DNA of 64,000 nt from Tuctoria greenei (taxonomy: Eukaryota; Streptophyta; Magnoliopsida; Poales; Poaceae): the NCBI GenBank assembly GCA_036927565.1, contig JAYESD010000001.1:35129146-35193145 (forward strand), read 5' to 3'. The notes below the pieces were generated by a model. It was not told the origin of the DNA. It worked only from the letters and a program-made list of their open reading frames with translations, and did no database searches. The position numbers and the translations under genes were made by a program. Shown here piece after piece: positions 1-13,684 of this stretch. The stretch's first letter is position 1, and the number at the start of each line of letters is the position of its first letter.

Positions 1-1318
1 GGTGAGCACCATCACAATGACAGACCTTGTCACGCCGACTTGGTCCACAAGTCACGTAGCATTGGAGACGTGCTGCATTCCAGCAGGTGACTTCGCTGCC
101 TCCTAGGGCACGACGCACCCACACCATCACCAGAATTCTGACTCACGACCTACGGTCGAAACTTAATCGTCGTTACCAGAAGCAGGACGGCCCCGTCCAT
201 ATCGAGCGTGCTCGCGAGAGACGAGAAACTCGAGACAACATTGCTCCTTAGGGAGTAGGGGGAGGCTGTTCTACCCTGGCCATGCATTTACGCATGGTCA
301 GATGGACACAGAAGTTCTGGCCTCACTTGCTGGAAAAATTCAACGGGGCTGTCAACCCCGCTGAGTTCCTTCAAATCTACTCCACTGCTATACTAGCAGC
401 GGGGGGCGATGAGGCTGTGATAACTACTTCTCAGTGTCTCTAACTGGGACTGCAAGGTCCTGGTTCATAATTCTTCCACCCGACTCCATTAATAGTTGGG
501 CAGAGCTATGCTAACAATTCACTGCCAACTTCGGGAGTTCTTACACCCGACCTAACACTGAATTGGATCTTGTTGTTGTAAAGCAAACAATGGGGGAATC
601 GCTGCGATCCTTCATCCAGCGGTTTTCTAAGGTACGGAATACTATCCCTTCAATCTCGAGCTCTTCCATTATCATTGCATTCAGATAGGGTGTTTGAGAT
701 AAGAAGATGCTGGAAAAACTCGCGTCCAAAGAAGTCACCAGTATCACAGAACTCTTTAGCTTGGCAGACAAATGTGCCAAAGGTGCGGAGGGACGTGAAA
801 AGCATTCTAAACCACCTATAGAGGCCAACAAGAAATCCACCAAGATTAAAGCCACTACATCCGGAGGTGGCAAAAAGAAAAAGAAGTCCAACGGCAAGAA
901 AAACCCGTCGATTGGCGCACCTGCCGCTGTGGCTGCTGCAGCTCTGGGTGGCCGGGGGGCACGCCCCGAGAAATGACCTCGACCATCGTCAAAATATGGT
1001 GGCAGATCTAAAGTGTGGTGTCTGATATATAAGACAGACAGACACAGTCTGGAAGAATGTTGAGAGGTCCAGAACCTTGTCGAGCGCTATAATAAGCGTT
1101 GGAAAGAAGCTCCTTTCCGTCAGCGGGAAGGAAAACAAAAAGTCAACGAAGCTTCGGGTGAAGAGGAGCTAGGTTTCCAGGACCCCAAGAAGGTCCTGAA
1201 AGCTTTCTACAACACCATCGACGATGACTCCCATGTTTCTGACAACGAGTGTAGGAAGACCCTGAACACCATTTATGGTGGTTCTTGGGATATCACTTCT
1301 CGCTGCATCCTCAAGATA
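1..1318 (+). pseudogene. gag: gag of Tat element A (5'-truncated, decayed)
   Basis: Capsid-type gag fragment, recognised by close similarity to the intact gag at 32074-34419: the LEKFNG...NPAEFLQIYSTAIL and GTARSWF stretches lie at about 330-470, and the basic lysine-rich stretch at 840-910. The reading frame shifts and has in-frame stops (for example a TAG at about 249 and a TGA just after 970). The CHHC knuckle region near 1018-1070 is degraded. The N-terminal half lies left of the window. In an active element this protein would form the virus-like particle; here it is a relic. Confidence 0.85.
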
Positions 1319-2053
1319 ATGTGGCAGGACATGGCCGTTGCAGCTCCCACTGCCAGGGTGGAGACTCATCGGAAGTGGATGGACACTCCCATAATTTTTG
1401 ATGCTTCGGACAGCCCCCACAACATGATCGAAGCTGGCCAACTCCCGTTGATGGTGTCACCCACCATTAACAATATCCAAATCCACCATGTAATGTTGGA
1501 CAGAGGTTTAGGGCTCAACTTCATAAGCTTCGAAGCCTTCGTTAAGCTCCATCTCCGACCTTCAGACCTTCGCCCATCTCGACCTTTCTCTGGCATAGAT
1601 CTGGGGACCATTACTCCTCTCGGCTCTATCACACTCCCAGTGAACTTCGGGACTCGGGAGAACTACAGAACTGAGAAGTTGGTCTTCCACATTGCACAAA
1701 TCAGTCTGCCGTTCAACACCATTTTGGGCAGACTAGCCTTGTACAAGTTCATGGCTACCGCCCATTATGGTTACTTAGTGTTGAAGATACCAACACCTGC
1801 GGGCGTTCTCTGGATCTGCGGAGATCGTACTACAGGAGTCACTGCTTTAGAAGAACTCTATGTGCTTACCACATCACAAGAGGAAGCATCCGGTAAGGAG
1901 TTAGCTCTGAACCCTCCGAGCATTCGTCATAAAGCCTCTACATCCACACCTCGTGTGCAACCAAGCGGAGACACCGACTTTCCCGTCAAAGTCGTCCAAA
2001 TTGGTTCCGATGCTGCTCAGATTACCTGAATATCGGGAGGTCTGAACAACAAA
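1319..2053 (+). pseudogene. aspartic protease region of Tat element A
   Basis: An open stretch of 236 codons matches the protease part of the B gag-pro frame. The active-site triplet region reads LDRGLGLN where B has VDGGSGLN, so the glycine after the catalytic aspartate is replaced by arginine and the enzyme is probably dead. A downstream ILGR-LYKFMA stretch, typical of Tat proteases, is kept. The frame ends at a TGA (2027-2029) where B has an arginine codon. Eight codons later comes the TAG (2054-2056) that B also has at the same place. Confidence 0.8.
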
Positions 2054-4300
2054 TAGGAACTCATGCTCATCACTTTCCTCCGGGCTAATGTCGACGTTGC
2101 CTAGCAACCGTTGCAAATGCATGGGATCCCTAGGGAGGTGATTGAGCACAATCTAAAGATTTATCCTGGCACACGATCTGTACACCAGAAGCACCGGAAG
2201 TAATCAATCGAGAGGCAAAACTTCATCCGACAGGAGATCAAGAAGTTGCTCGAAGCTGGTTTCATCCGGGAGGTGTTTCACACAAAATGGCTGGCAAACC
2301 CAGTGGTGGTTCCCAAGGCTGGCAGAAAGCTTCGGATGTGTATCGACTACACCACCTTAACTAAGGCATGTCCAATGGATCCATTTCCACTACCTAGGAT
2401 ATTTCAGATAGTGGAGTCCACCTTCAAGTGTTAGCTATTGTGTTTCTTAGATGCATATTTTGGATATCATCAAATCCAAATGTCTAAGGAAGATGAAGAA
2501 CATACTGCCTTCATAACAGTAGATGAATTGTATTGTTATACTACCATGCCCTTTGGTCTCAAAAATGCTGCTTTAACATTTGTGCGAGCTATGTACAAAA
2601 CATTTGGAGAACTAATCAGAGACCTGGTGGAGGTGTACGTTGATAACATCGTCGTGAAGATCATAAAAAAGGAGTCACTCCTTGACAATCTACAAGCAGT
2701 CCTCAACAAGCTGCGCATCACACGCACCAAGATGAACCTGGACAAATGCGTCTTCGGGGTCACCTCCGGGAAGCTTCTAGGTTTCTTGGTGACTCACCGA
2801 GGAATTGAAGCAAATCCAGCAAACTTCAAGGCTATATAAGATATGCGTCCCCCAACCCGCATCAAGGATGTCCAGAAGTTAACTAGATGTCTAGCTGTGC
2901 TCAGCCGGTTCATCTCAAGACAGGCAGAATGATCACTTCCCTTCTTCAAACTCTTGACAAAGTCCGGACCATTTCATTGGTCTGAAGAAGCAGAAACGGC
3001 ATTTCAAGAGCTGAAACAGCTTCTCACCACACTACCAATCTTGGTAGCTCCGAATCCTGGTGAGCCTCTATTGCATTATATTTCTGCAACTACCAAAGTT
3101 GTCAGCATGGTCCTGGTTGCGGAAATACCGGGGCCACATTCAGTCCAGGAGCCCATACCCCTCTGGGAGGGTCCGTAGTTACATGAAGGCGTGTCTGGGT
3201 CCCAGCCCCCAGACACGGAACCTTAAGGTGAAATGCTAGGAGATCAACCTCATTCACCTGAGGGGGTTCACCTGGCCGATCAAGATGATCCGGACCTTTC
3301 TAATAAGGTCCGGGTCGAACAAGAAGAAGTTTTGGACCCCTCCGGGAAGGTCCAATAAGCTCAGCATGAAGGTCCGAACCCCTCCGGGAGGGTTCGGGTC
3401 GATGGAGAAGAAGCTCCAGATCCCTCGGAGAGGGTCCAGACCATCCAGCGCCTAGTGTACTTCTTCAGTGAAGTACTCCACGATGCCAAGACAAGATACA
3501 TTGAGGTGCATAAGCTGCTTTATGCAATTCTTATTGCCTCAAGGAAGTTTCGTCACTACTTCCAAGCCCACAAAATATTAGTGGTAACTTCTTTTCCATT
3601 GCGTGCTACTTTGCATAACCCTAATTCTACCGGAAACATCGCAAAGTGGGCAGCGGAAATGGCCGAGTTTGATCTTGAATTTGTGTCACAACAAGCAATC
3701 AAAGGTCAAGACTTGGCTAACTTCGTGGCGGAATGGACTCTTTATCCATCAAACCCTAGGGGCCATAGTGAGCAGAAACCAGAACACAAGGTTCTGATAT
3801 TCACCGAGCCTCACTGGACTCTCTACTTTGACGGCTCCGTGCAGAAGCAGGGGGCCTGAGCTAGAATTCTTCTCCTTGCTCCGACTAGGGAGAAGGTCAA
3901 ATATATGGTTCACCTTGATTTCAAGGCGACCAACAACATGACGGAGTATGAAGCTCTCATCTACGGACTCAAGGTAGCACTATCTTATGGTGTTAAACAG
4001 CTGTTGGTGAAGGGTGATTCACAACTCATCATCAAACAAGTCAAACATGAATGTTGCTTTAACAATCCCCAACTAGCTGCCTATCTCCTTGAAGTCCAGA
4101 GGCTCCAGAAGCACTTCGAAGTCCTGGATATCCACCATGTTCAGCGTCTACATAACGCTGAAGCTGACAAACTCTCGACGGAAGCCTCAACTGGAGCTCC
4201 AGCTCCTGACAGAATCTTCGTTCGGAGGTTTTCAAGACCAACAGCTCAGTCTGCCGAACTGAGTGAAGGGGCGAGTCCAGCACCTCGAAGCTGGCAGTCC
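2054..4300 (+). pseudogene. pol: RT and RNase H region of Tat element A pol
   Basis: Reverse transcriptase runs from about 2057 to 2840. Visible motifs are the LANPVVVPK and MCIDYTTL stretches, the first catalytic Asp in FLDAY (2447), and MPFGLKNA. The catalytic YVDD box is altered to YVDN (about 2632-2645). A Ty3-type RNase H follows, interrupted by a repeat-rich insert (about 3180-3440). A plant-type second RNase H follows from about 3810 with YFDGS, NNMTEYEAL, KGDSQLIIKQV and HNAEADKLS, i.e. all four acidic positions. Stops and shifts occur throughout (for example 2432, 2837, 2930, 3176, 3857). Confidence 0.85.
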
Positions 4301-4302
4301 CG

Positions 4303-5641
4303 GTGGCCCTGTTACCATGGCGTCCACCAAGGATCGTAGGTGCTGTCGGAAGCTCCGAGCAACCCAGCGTGCAAGACTCAAAAGCTCAAGTTAGCTCTGA
4401 TGCATGGATATCAGATATCTGGAGCTACTTGAAAGACAATATCCTTCCTGAAGACTGTGTATCCGCTGACCGGATTGTCAGATTGGCTAAAAGATACACG
4501 TTGGTAATAGGGGATCTCTACCGGCGCGATGCTAATGGCATCCTAATGTGGTGCATTGCAAGGGAAGAAGGTCGTGAGCTTCTTGCGGAAATCCATGGAG
4601 GCGAGTGTGGGAACCATGCTTCTTCCCGCACGCTGGTCGGTAAAGCCTTCCGAAACGGCTTTTACTGGCCTACAGTACTCCAAGATGCGGTTGAGCTAGT
4701 GAAAAAATGTGAAGTGTGCCAGTTCCACGCAAAACAGATTCATACACCAGCTCAATCACTACAAATGATACCTCCTACATGGCCATTCGTTGTGTGGGGC
4801 ATGGACATCTTGGGACCATTCCCAAAAGCCGTCGGAGGTTACATGTTCCCGTATGTCGCCATTGACAAGTTCACCAAATGGCCAAAGGCAACTCCAATTG
4901 TGACAATCAACAAGCAATCAGCAATCAGGTTCTTGAAGTCCATTTTATGCAGATTTGGAGTTCCAAACAAAGTCACAACTGACAACGGAACCCAGTTCAC
5001 AAGTGTTGCATTTCAATAATATTGCGAAGACCTCGGCATTCAACTCAGCTACACCTCAGTAGCTCACCCAGCAAACAATGGCCAAGTCGAGAGAGCAAAT
5101 GTAAAAAATCTTAGAAGGACTCAAAACGCGCACATATGAGTGCCTGAAAAAGCATGGAGCCAACTGGATCTAGGAGCTTCCATCCACATTGTGGGCGAAC
5201 AGGACAACTCCAAACCGGTCAACTTGGGAGACACCTTTCTTCCTGGTGTACGGAGCTGAAGTAGTTCTTCCTCTGGAGGTCACCTTGGGGTCCCTTCGGG
5301 TCCAGACCATCGATGAAGCCGCGCAGGACCAGCTCCGGCATGAAGACCTTGACCTCGTCGACGAGGGAAGGTACAAAGCAGCTATTTGGAATGCACGTTA
5401 TTGCCAAGCAATCTGGCGCTATCATCAAAGGCATGTGCGCAACCGACAACTCGAGGAAGGCGATTTGGTGCTTCAGAAGATACTAAATCGTGAAGAAATG
5501 TATAAACTTTCCCCCAGATGGGAAGGTCCCTTCCGAATGATCAAAGTGTCCCATCCCGGATGCGTGCGCTTGGCAACTGAGGATGGGACTCCGCTTCCTA
5601 ATCCTTCGAACATCGAGCACTTTCGTAAGTTTTATGCTTAG
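4303..5641 (+). pseudogene. pol: integrase region of Tat element A pol
   Basis: The integrase has an N-terminal zinc-binding region (IHGGECGNH...KKCEVCQFHAKQ, about 4590-4735), then the catalytic core with Asp in WGMDILGPFP and Asp in TTDNGTQFTS. The Glu region (about 5090) is disturbed by a shift. Stops lie at 5017-5019 and about 5170. The C-terminal part continues at 5189-5641 with the LYGAE-like motif and HLRKFY-type end seen in B. It joins retroelement cDNA to the target in functional relatives; this copy is broken. Confidence 0.85.
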
Positions 5642-6916
5642 AATCATGGAGGTGAGTCTGTAATTACACACAATGTATGCTATAGAGTCGCTAAACAGAC
5701 ATGAGTACATCCTCCAGGAGAACATCCGGACCCCTCCGGGAGGGTCCGGGAAGTTCAAGTACTCTTCATACAGTCACTGCACTAAAAGTGTAACTACCTA
5801 CCCTGGGTTAGTACAAGATGTATAGCGCACTTAGCTTGGTCCCGCACCCTATGTGTGTCCTTGTCTCCCTTGTAATCCGGATCTATAATAAAATACATTG
5901 TTGTGTGAGAATAGACTCCACGTGCATTTAATTTTGTACAAGGCTCGATATATCAAATTATTATTTTTATCTATCTTGTCTATAATAAATTTGTGCAATT
6001 CATTTTGAGTTTTAGTCCAAGTAACTCATATGTATTATAAGTTTATTGATGGTCTCTTTGGATCCAAACATTGCTGCTTAGTCTATTTGCCTGAACGCCA
6101 AGCCAACACAGGTCTGGAGTGCGCTATCGACTTAGCCTGGTCTTGCACCCTAAGTACGCCACTCTACCTACACCATGATAGGCCTCAATAGGGTGAGTAC
6201 TAAAAAAGCATATGGGTCTGGAAAGATTATATCAATATGCTTGTTACCATATCGAGTTTCTTCATATTTAAAACTCAAATAAGAATGATAAGTCACAAAT
6301 GATTTATAGACAAGAGGACAAATTTTACTCTTTTCTTGTATTTAATGTGTTGGAAAAAACAGAAATTCATAGCGATGGTGGACGACGTTAGAGCTACTAA
6401 GTTCCTACATCCTCCAAGGGGGCCAGCCGTCGATGTTTAATATGTTGGCGATGGGTGACATCGGAGCTACAAAGCTCTGACAACCCCTGGGGGCATGCCT
6501 TCAATGATTCATGTGTTGACACCGGGCGCTACCGGACCTATCAAGCTCCGATAAATCCTAGGGGGCTCGCCGTCGACATATTATACGTTGATGGTGAGTA
6601 CCGTTGGAGCTATCAAGCTCCGACAATCCTAGTGGGGCCAACTGTCGACACGTCAGAAATAAAGACTTTAGCCCTAAAATCTAAAAGTTCGGATCATTCA
6701 AGTAATCAACATGATGTCAAAACCTTTTGGTACATGTACACACTACAATTGTGCACATATACCAAGGGGCCAACAAGACAGAGTACAGTATATTGAAAAC
6801 AAAACAACAATAAAGTGAAATTCATGGCAAAATGGATTTCATTTGTTCGAAGCACTGGATTACATAATTGGGATTACAGCAAAAGGCAAAAGGAAAAACC
6901 CTAGCTCCTAGAGGAT
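5642..6916. other. non-coding spacer between convergent pol and aORF of A
   Basis: No gene seen. The stretch lies between the 3' end of pol on the plus strand and the 3' end of the antisense accessory gene. It begins with a GC-rich quasi-palindrome (about 5727-5750, ccggacccctccgggagg type). An ACTTAGC(C/T)TGGTC...GCACCCTA motif occurs twice (about 5829 and 6127). A tandem hairpin array lies at about 6385-6660. Parts of the spacer are conserved with the same region of element B (27236-28530). Confidence 0.7.
6385..6660. repeat. tandem hairpin array, element A
   Basis: Four degenerate units of about 70-75 bp, each with a short inverted repeat and a four-base loop. Stem starts are near 6392 (TAGAGCT-acta-AGTTCCT, decayed), 6462 (CGGAGCT-acaa-AGCTCTG, one G-U pair), 6532 (CGGACCT-atca-AGCTCCG, one mismatch) and 6604 (TTGGAGCT-atca-AGCTCCGA). 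Units also share a GTCGAC/GTTGAC box after the stem. Element B has a matching array at 27518-27797. Confidence 0.75.
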
Positions 6917-8732
6917 CTAAGTCATGCGGAAGAATGAGGCGACTTCCTTGACAACTCCTTGGACCCTGGCCCTAGCGGCGTCCTCCTCTTCAGCAATGGG
7001 ACCTTGGAGCACCAGGTCCAGAGAGAATTGGGGATCTCGGCTCACATAACACATTAGCACATACTTTGCAACCTTTGTGGCCAGAAATTTCCCGTCTGTC
7101 TCCAGCTGGTTCACAATGACGTCACCCATCGCGTCGAGTTTGCTGCTAGCAGCATTGAGGGCCACCAGTGCTCGGTCCAAGTCCAGCTTCGGATTGTTCG
7201 GACGTACAGGACTGAAGCCTAGTGGTGTCAATGCATCGTTGGTTCGTCCCAAGAAGTCCCACACTTGGATGGACTCAGTCTCCTTCAAGCTCTGCAGCTC
7301 CTCTAGTGACTTCCAGGCGGTCGCAAGCTCTGAACCCTCCCGAGCGAGGCGCTCGACCAATTTGGCATGCTGCTGCATATTCTCAGCAACTTGCTTCTCA
7401 TGATCGATCAGCTCTATCTCCCGGAGGTGTATGCGGTTCTGCCTTTCCGCGAAGTCCTTTTCCCTGCCTCTTACTTTCCCTTCCCTGGTGGCAACATCAG
7501 CTTCTCTTTTTGAGAGCTCCTGCCCTAGTTTCCAATACTTCTTCTTCTCCTCTTTGCTCCATAGATCCAGATTTTTGCTGCGATCTGCCAAATTCTATTC
7601 ACCCAGAGTCAACTTTTGTGTGACATACGCCTCCCTCTTCAAAATATCCTCCTGCTGCTCCAGGAGCTTCTATTTCCTAGCATCAAGGTCCGCTCGGCGC
7701 TTCAGAAGAACATCGTTCAATTCATTGAGGTTTTTGTGACATTCATCGATAGCATCACGCCTCTCCTTGGCTTGCTCAAGGATCTCCCTAGAGTTAGCAT
7801 CAAGCGCCCTGCTAGCATCTTTCTTCTCCTCAAGCAGCTTGTCCCTATATTCCAACCGGGACTTTTCCCTCTTGATCCACTCCTTCTGGTCAGCCAGCCT
7901 TGTCTGTGCAAGCCTGGTCTCGAAGTGGAGTCTGTTGCACCAACGCCTCAAGGTGTTGCGCTCCTCTTCCAGGGTTTTGCTCTCATGGTCAAAGGTGAAC
8001 TAGACTTGCCGAAGACTTGAGCAGGCATTGTCTATGGACAGCGCCAAGGGGATACGCTCCAGATCTGCTGGGATCAACTCCACTGGTTCCAAAGGATTTT
8101 CCATCACAAAAATTGGGTCCCACTCTACAAGGTTGGTCCCCTGAGCCTCTGTGGTACTCACTCCGCTTGCTGGGAGCTCTTCAGCTGCTGTTGAAGAAGA
8201 TCCTACTGGGGGAACTTCCACCGCCGGAGCATAAGTCGAAGGCACTGCTTCTGGGTCTTCAGTTGTTGGCCCCGCAAGTGGAGGGCCTGTCTCCACCTCT
8301 TCAAGCTGATCTGGCTCTGGTCCAGACACCTCCGGGGCAGCTACCTCTGGGGCAACGGCTGGGGCTTCATTCGGTGCCCCTACCACCGTTGGCTCAGACG
8401 CCGATGCATCAGTCACTTCCGGTTCAGCGACCAAAGCTTCAAGCATTTCTAGCTCAACCGTCGGACCTTCAACAACTTCTGGCCCAAGGGCCAGAGATTC
8501 AACCATCTCTGGCTCGATGGCCGGGACTTCAATTGCCTCTGGCTCAGTGGCCAGGGATTCGACGAATTCTGGTTCAAAGGTCGGAACTTCTGACATCTCC
8601 GGCTCTGGTACTGGAGCATCAACCTCTGGCACCGTTGCCAGAGGTACATCTTCAACTTCTCCCCTGTGGTCCGGTGCTACCACGGGAGCTTCAGGTGTCT
8701 CTTATGGATCCAAGACCATGATGCCTGGTGCC
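6917..8732 (-). pseudogene. antisense accessory ORF (aORF) of element A, 3' part of exon 2
   Basis: C-terminal part of the antisense accessory protein, separated from its 5' part (16755-18348) by the inserted element 8733-16754. Reading minus, it starts with a proline/glutamate/alanine-rich low-complexity region (about 8683-8100) and continues into a long charged coiled coil (about 7990-7280) and a conserved C-terminal domain. It stays in one frame but has nonsense codons near 8708 (TAA), 8000 (TAG), 7670 (TAG) and about 7597. Frame and sequence match exon 2 of the B copy (25293-27235). Function is unknown. Confidence 0.85.
8728..8732. repeat. target-site duplication, left (GTGCC)
   Basis: Five bases before the non-autonomous element; its partner after the element is GTGTC (16755-16759), one mismatch. 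Removing the element plus one copy restores the frame of the interrupted aORF. Confidence 0.85.
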
Positions 8733-10348
8733 TATTCACGGCTCCTAAGATATACTAACAAATCATCCCGACAATGGCGCTAGAAATGCTTGTTGGTATT
8801 TCTTAACACCGCAGATCATCTCCGGTAAAGAAATGAGATTCGCAAGCGCACAGAAGATACCGTTGTAGCATTTCACCCATGAGTATTCCCAAGGGTATCG
8901 TATTTATCCCAAAGGAAGGCAATGGAGTAAAGCATATACTACTCTTATGGTCAAGCTATGGGATACTAATCAATTATCCGGACAGGGGATAAGTTGATAA
9001 TAGGGGTAGTATGACACACACCTAGGCAATCTATTCCAAAGTGTAAATGGGTCCTAGAGGGAGATTGGATTAAGAGTTAGAGAGTTGCTCCTACAATGCT
9101 CCTATTACATATACATAGCCTAAGGTAGATACTAATGGTCATGTAAATGATGAATTCCTATGCAATGTTATTCAACACATCGGTCACAGGCTTACCCCTA
9201 GCAATACTAGGGCGACTCTTGCCAAGAGCCTGTGGCATAGCCGAATGTGGAGAATTACAAAGGACAGATAGGGTTGTCACCACTTACTGCCAACCTCTTC
9301 AATCCGTGGGTCTACGAGACATCCAACGCTACTTAAATACCCTAGCACCATGCAAGCATACTAAGAAAATACCTTAAGAGCTGCGGCACAAGCCATCCTA
9401 AGGCAATGAACTAAATCATCATTGAACCAATGTTAATTGCATAGCATAGTTATTCATATTAAAATAATCATATCATAACTACATAGACTATAGTGGGGGT
9501 CTATAGTGTTTATGACCATAAGATGTGATCATGAGAGTACAATCATAAAGACTATACCTTCCACTTACATGGACTCCACAATCAAACAAGAAACGCTTTG
9601 TCAAAGTATACGTATAAGACTAAAGATAATATCTTTATTGAGCACAAAGTCACAAATACAAGAAGGATTACATGAGACATACCTTTCCCAATGTGGAATT
9701 GGGAAGAGAGACTCCTTCTACTCCTTTCCCAATTAGGACTTGGGACTAGAGGCTCTCCTGTCTACATCCTAACTCCTCTAAGGACTATGGAAGATAGTGT
9801 ATACAATAGAATGATGCCGAAGTGGTGTGTGTTGAAGTGAGGGGTATGGGGTCCTATTTATACTAGTGTTGAGGTCGGTTCCCGCCACCAAAAGCGTGTG
9901 AATCAGTCGTCATTGACTCCAGGGAGCCGGGAGGAGCCAACACGTGGAAGTTGACCGCGTTTGGCGCCAGGACCAGGTCCGCCGACCCCCTGGTTTAGCC
10001 GACCTGGTCAGGGCTCCAAAAGTCCCCTACTTTCTCCAGGTGGCTGCCAGGTGGGTCCCATTGACTGATATTGGTGCTACATCGTTGGATGGCCTCAGAT
10101 ACTTCTGTTTGTGGGCCATTTGATCCATGTGGTGCCACGTGTCATCACCTGATTGGCTGGGATGATACTTTATTGGATTGCTCCCCATACTTTTCCTCAA
10201 TTCCTGTATAAATATCTGCATACACATATTTCTCTAAGTACAAGTGGAAATAGGTCAAGTAGAAAGGTGATGTGTGCAAGAAATGATCAATCCTTCACAT
10301 AATTGAGTTATATTAACGGCTGAAATTGGTATATAACAGTCATCAACA
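8733..10348 (-). repeat. left (3') LTR of the non-autonomous element
   Basis: About 1,616 bp, paired with 15138-16754 at an offset of 6,405 bp with scattered substitutions. Its terminus has decayed to TATTCACG where the partner has TGTTGACG. A minus-strand TATAAATA box lies at about 9855-9862. A PBS-like segment lies inside the LTR at about 8766-8782. Confidence 0.92.
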
Positions 10349-10362
10349 AACTCCCCCAAGCT
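10349..10362 (-). other. polypurine tract of the non-autonomous element
   Basis: On the minus strand the sequence next to the 3' LTR reads AGCTTGGGGGAGTT, a typical plus-strand primer tract. It fixes the orientation of the element as minus. Confidence 0.75.
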
Positions 10363-13300
10363 TATCCTTTGCTCATCCTGAGCAAAGTCAAGACTTTAGG
10401 TTGATGATCAGGAGTTGCTACAATGTTCTACGTTTCGAAAGTACCAAGTGCACAACAAAATACTCTACCTAGTATTGCAAAAAGTGGCTATGGTACTTCA
10501 CCCTTCTTAAGTCATTATGGGAGTTATGCCTTCTCCTATTCATGGGAAATTGAAATATAGAACAGCAAATGGAGCAACCATAGCCTAGATATCGAGTTCC
10601 ACTTAAATTCCGGAGAGATTCAAATTAGATTATAAGTACCTCAATTGATTCTCTCAATCACTCCTTTGTGTATAGTGGAAATATGTCCTCACCAAGGCAT
10701 TATGCATATACTATTCCTACTCTTTGAATATGGCTTGTATGTGGAGCTTGGTAGGGAAAGTAAGTAGGCATATTTGCAACACATAATATTGCTAAGTCAA
10801 AAGAGCAAGCCTTAGGAGAAATCAATTCAAACTTTTGAATCAGGACTTGTGTATGTGTGATGGAATGGAGGTGGATGTGGAAACATTGAGATGACTCCTT
10901 TTGATGTGTACTCTCTTTATTGCAAGGATGAAACATGGCTACCCCTCTTTTTTTATGCTTATGGAGTAACCATATTATTTCTTCTTTTTTCGCATGCTTA
11001 TGATATAAGCATGCATTTTCTTTTTCTTTTTCTTGTAGCCATGTCTTCTACTCCTTTTATGCAATAACTTGAAGAGAGTGCTAACTATGAATAGCATGAA
11101 GTTTCTCTTTTTATTTTGGAATGGTGGATATGATGGAATTTTGCTTCCTTGTAATGTAGAAGTATAGCATGTGCAAGTGAAGTCTTGAATTCAAAAAGAA
11201 TTGAATGATTTCTCACATAGGTCTACACTAGTTTGACTAGGCTCAATGTGAAAGCAAATAGCATATGCATAAGGTGTTGTCTATGTATGAATATCATATG
11301 GCTTTGGTAGGTATTTCCAATCAAATGAGGGAAACTTAAATCTTGATAGAATTTTTCCGGAAATCTAAGTTTCACTTTCAAAATAGGAATGGGATCCCTA
11401 TTACTAATTCAAATCTCCCAACAACCTAGAAGTAGATTAAGCTTTTGCTACCCACAATTTCTAAATCAAGGCAAAGTTAATTTTAGCCAATTTAAGCAAT
11501 ATTCAGAGAGTAGAAAGTTGTAAACAAGGGACTTAGGAAAAATAAAACAGAGCAACTATTCATCATTTCATCTATGTGAATTCTATATCATTCTTACCGC
11601 ACATCTTTATTTGATAAGCAAAGCAAATCTAAGTTCCTATTTTTATGTTTTTTTAGATGCATGGTGGATGGTGGATGTATGGAAAGTAAATATGCAATGG
11701 ATGATTTGAAATAAAAATGCACTGGGTGTGATACGAATTACCTCAAGTGGGGGTCCTCCCCCAATATTATTCTTGATCAAGGTTTGTGATAGGGGTTGAA
11801 ACCCTAATGACGGAGGTAGGCCATGAGTTGGCCTATCCTTGTTGCAGCGTGGCTTTGACAATGGAGGGTTGAGTGTTGATTGTTGTGTTGCCTCCCATGC
11901 ACACCATGAGTGTGGTTGAATAGAGTGTTTTCGATGTTGATCATCCGCACATCAGGGTCTCCATGTGTTGGGTGTGATTTGTCATTCCTTGGCTTCTAGC
12001 CACATAGGAACAAGTAATGATGGTGGCAAATCCCTTGAGCTTGAATGAGTGCTTAGAATAGTTGAGAGCATAATGCTCTCACCCATTCGTGGCAGCCCAT
12101 TGGTTGCACATGGAGGGTTCCCATTTCAAATCTCTAGCCTCGTATAGTTATGATTGACCTTTGGGCATAATTTAGGATAGGTAGCAACCATCCCCATTTA
12201 CCCCTTGGCCAAGAGATGTTGAAATGGGATCCTCTAGGGATCCCAATAATCAGCTTCTTGAATGCCTGCATAGTAATATTACTCCTGCAAACTTCCTCTC
12301 TTGAATAGAGAGGGATGGTTAGCTCCCGATACTTGTACAAATGAACGTTCGGGATAGGTAACCAAACTTTCATTTGTACATACGGGGAAGAACAAAATCA
12401 AAGATGCATTGGTTCCAATGTAAAGTGTATCCATGATCAATGTGTTATTCATTGATAAGAGTGGAGCTTTATGGATAATTCATGTTGCATATTTTCTAAA
12501 GCTCCTACTCATAGCAATACATGTGATAGAAATATACTATATGGATCCCTACATCTTTTAAAGTTTCTAACCATCTTAGCTTTCAAGAGCAAATTTTATC
12601 ATTTAGACCATGACAAACAAGATTCTCAATTTTATCCTCCTGAACTTCACTAGGAATTTAAAATTTAGTGACTCCTCCAAAAAAAGCAATTCAATTTTAG
12701 AGCAAGGATATCACTTATTCCTAGGAGTTTGAAATCTAGTGACACCATCTATGCATGAAGCTCAATTAAAAATTATGGTTGTCACTATGCCCAAGTTTCT
12801 ATATGCTAATTCACCAATTAAGTCATGCCCAAAAGTTTTATTTTCTAAACCTAGACAAAAATGACTAAGTCTACAAAACAATGCTTAAAGGATTCTAGGT
12901 ACTTGTTTTAGATTTTTCCAAGTCAGGTGGGATTTCCTTTTGGAGATCCAAAAGTCAATACCCACACTTACTCTTGTGAGGATACATGAGAATTAAATGA
13001 TGAGGAAGTGTCAACCTTCCTCACAAATGCAAGCAAATACATTCAATTCTATGGCAAACTAAACAATGAAAAATTCTAAACTCATACCTCATTTAAAGAG
13101 TAGTTGGTGATGAAGGTCTTTGTGTGAGAAACTCACAACCTTGATTTTTGGCGTAGGCCTGATGGTTGATGTCAAATGCCAAGTTGAGATTGGATTTGGC
13201 TATGGATTTGGTTCTGGCTCCTCCATTGGGTCATCATCTTGAACATTTCTCTTCCCCAAACTCAAAATGAGTTTGAAGGAGAGAAGTGTTCTCAAATCCT

Positions 13301-13684
13301 CCCAATGGTGACTTGAGCTTGATGAAACCTTCCACTTTCTTGCCATACCACCTCTTCACAATTTTGATCTAGCTGCACTTTAATCAAGAACACACAAAAC
13401 AACTCGAAAACGGTTACGTTAGCCAAAAGAAAATTGAATTTTCAAATTGTCTTGCCCAGCTTGAAATAACTTGTAAATGCGATGAGGGTCAAAGCAAATC
13501 TTTTTGGTTTGAACTAGGAAGATAAATTCAAGTGGTCATGCACGTAGTTCATATCCAATTAAATTTCTCCCCTAACTCAAATTTTTAGTTTTATGATGGT
13601 TGTAAATTTTACTTTCCAACATGCAAGTGTGGAATTTCAAACATGCAAATGCAAGGGTTGATGCAATTTGGAAAACAAATATGA

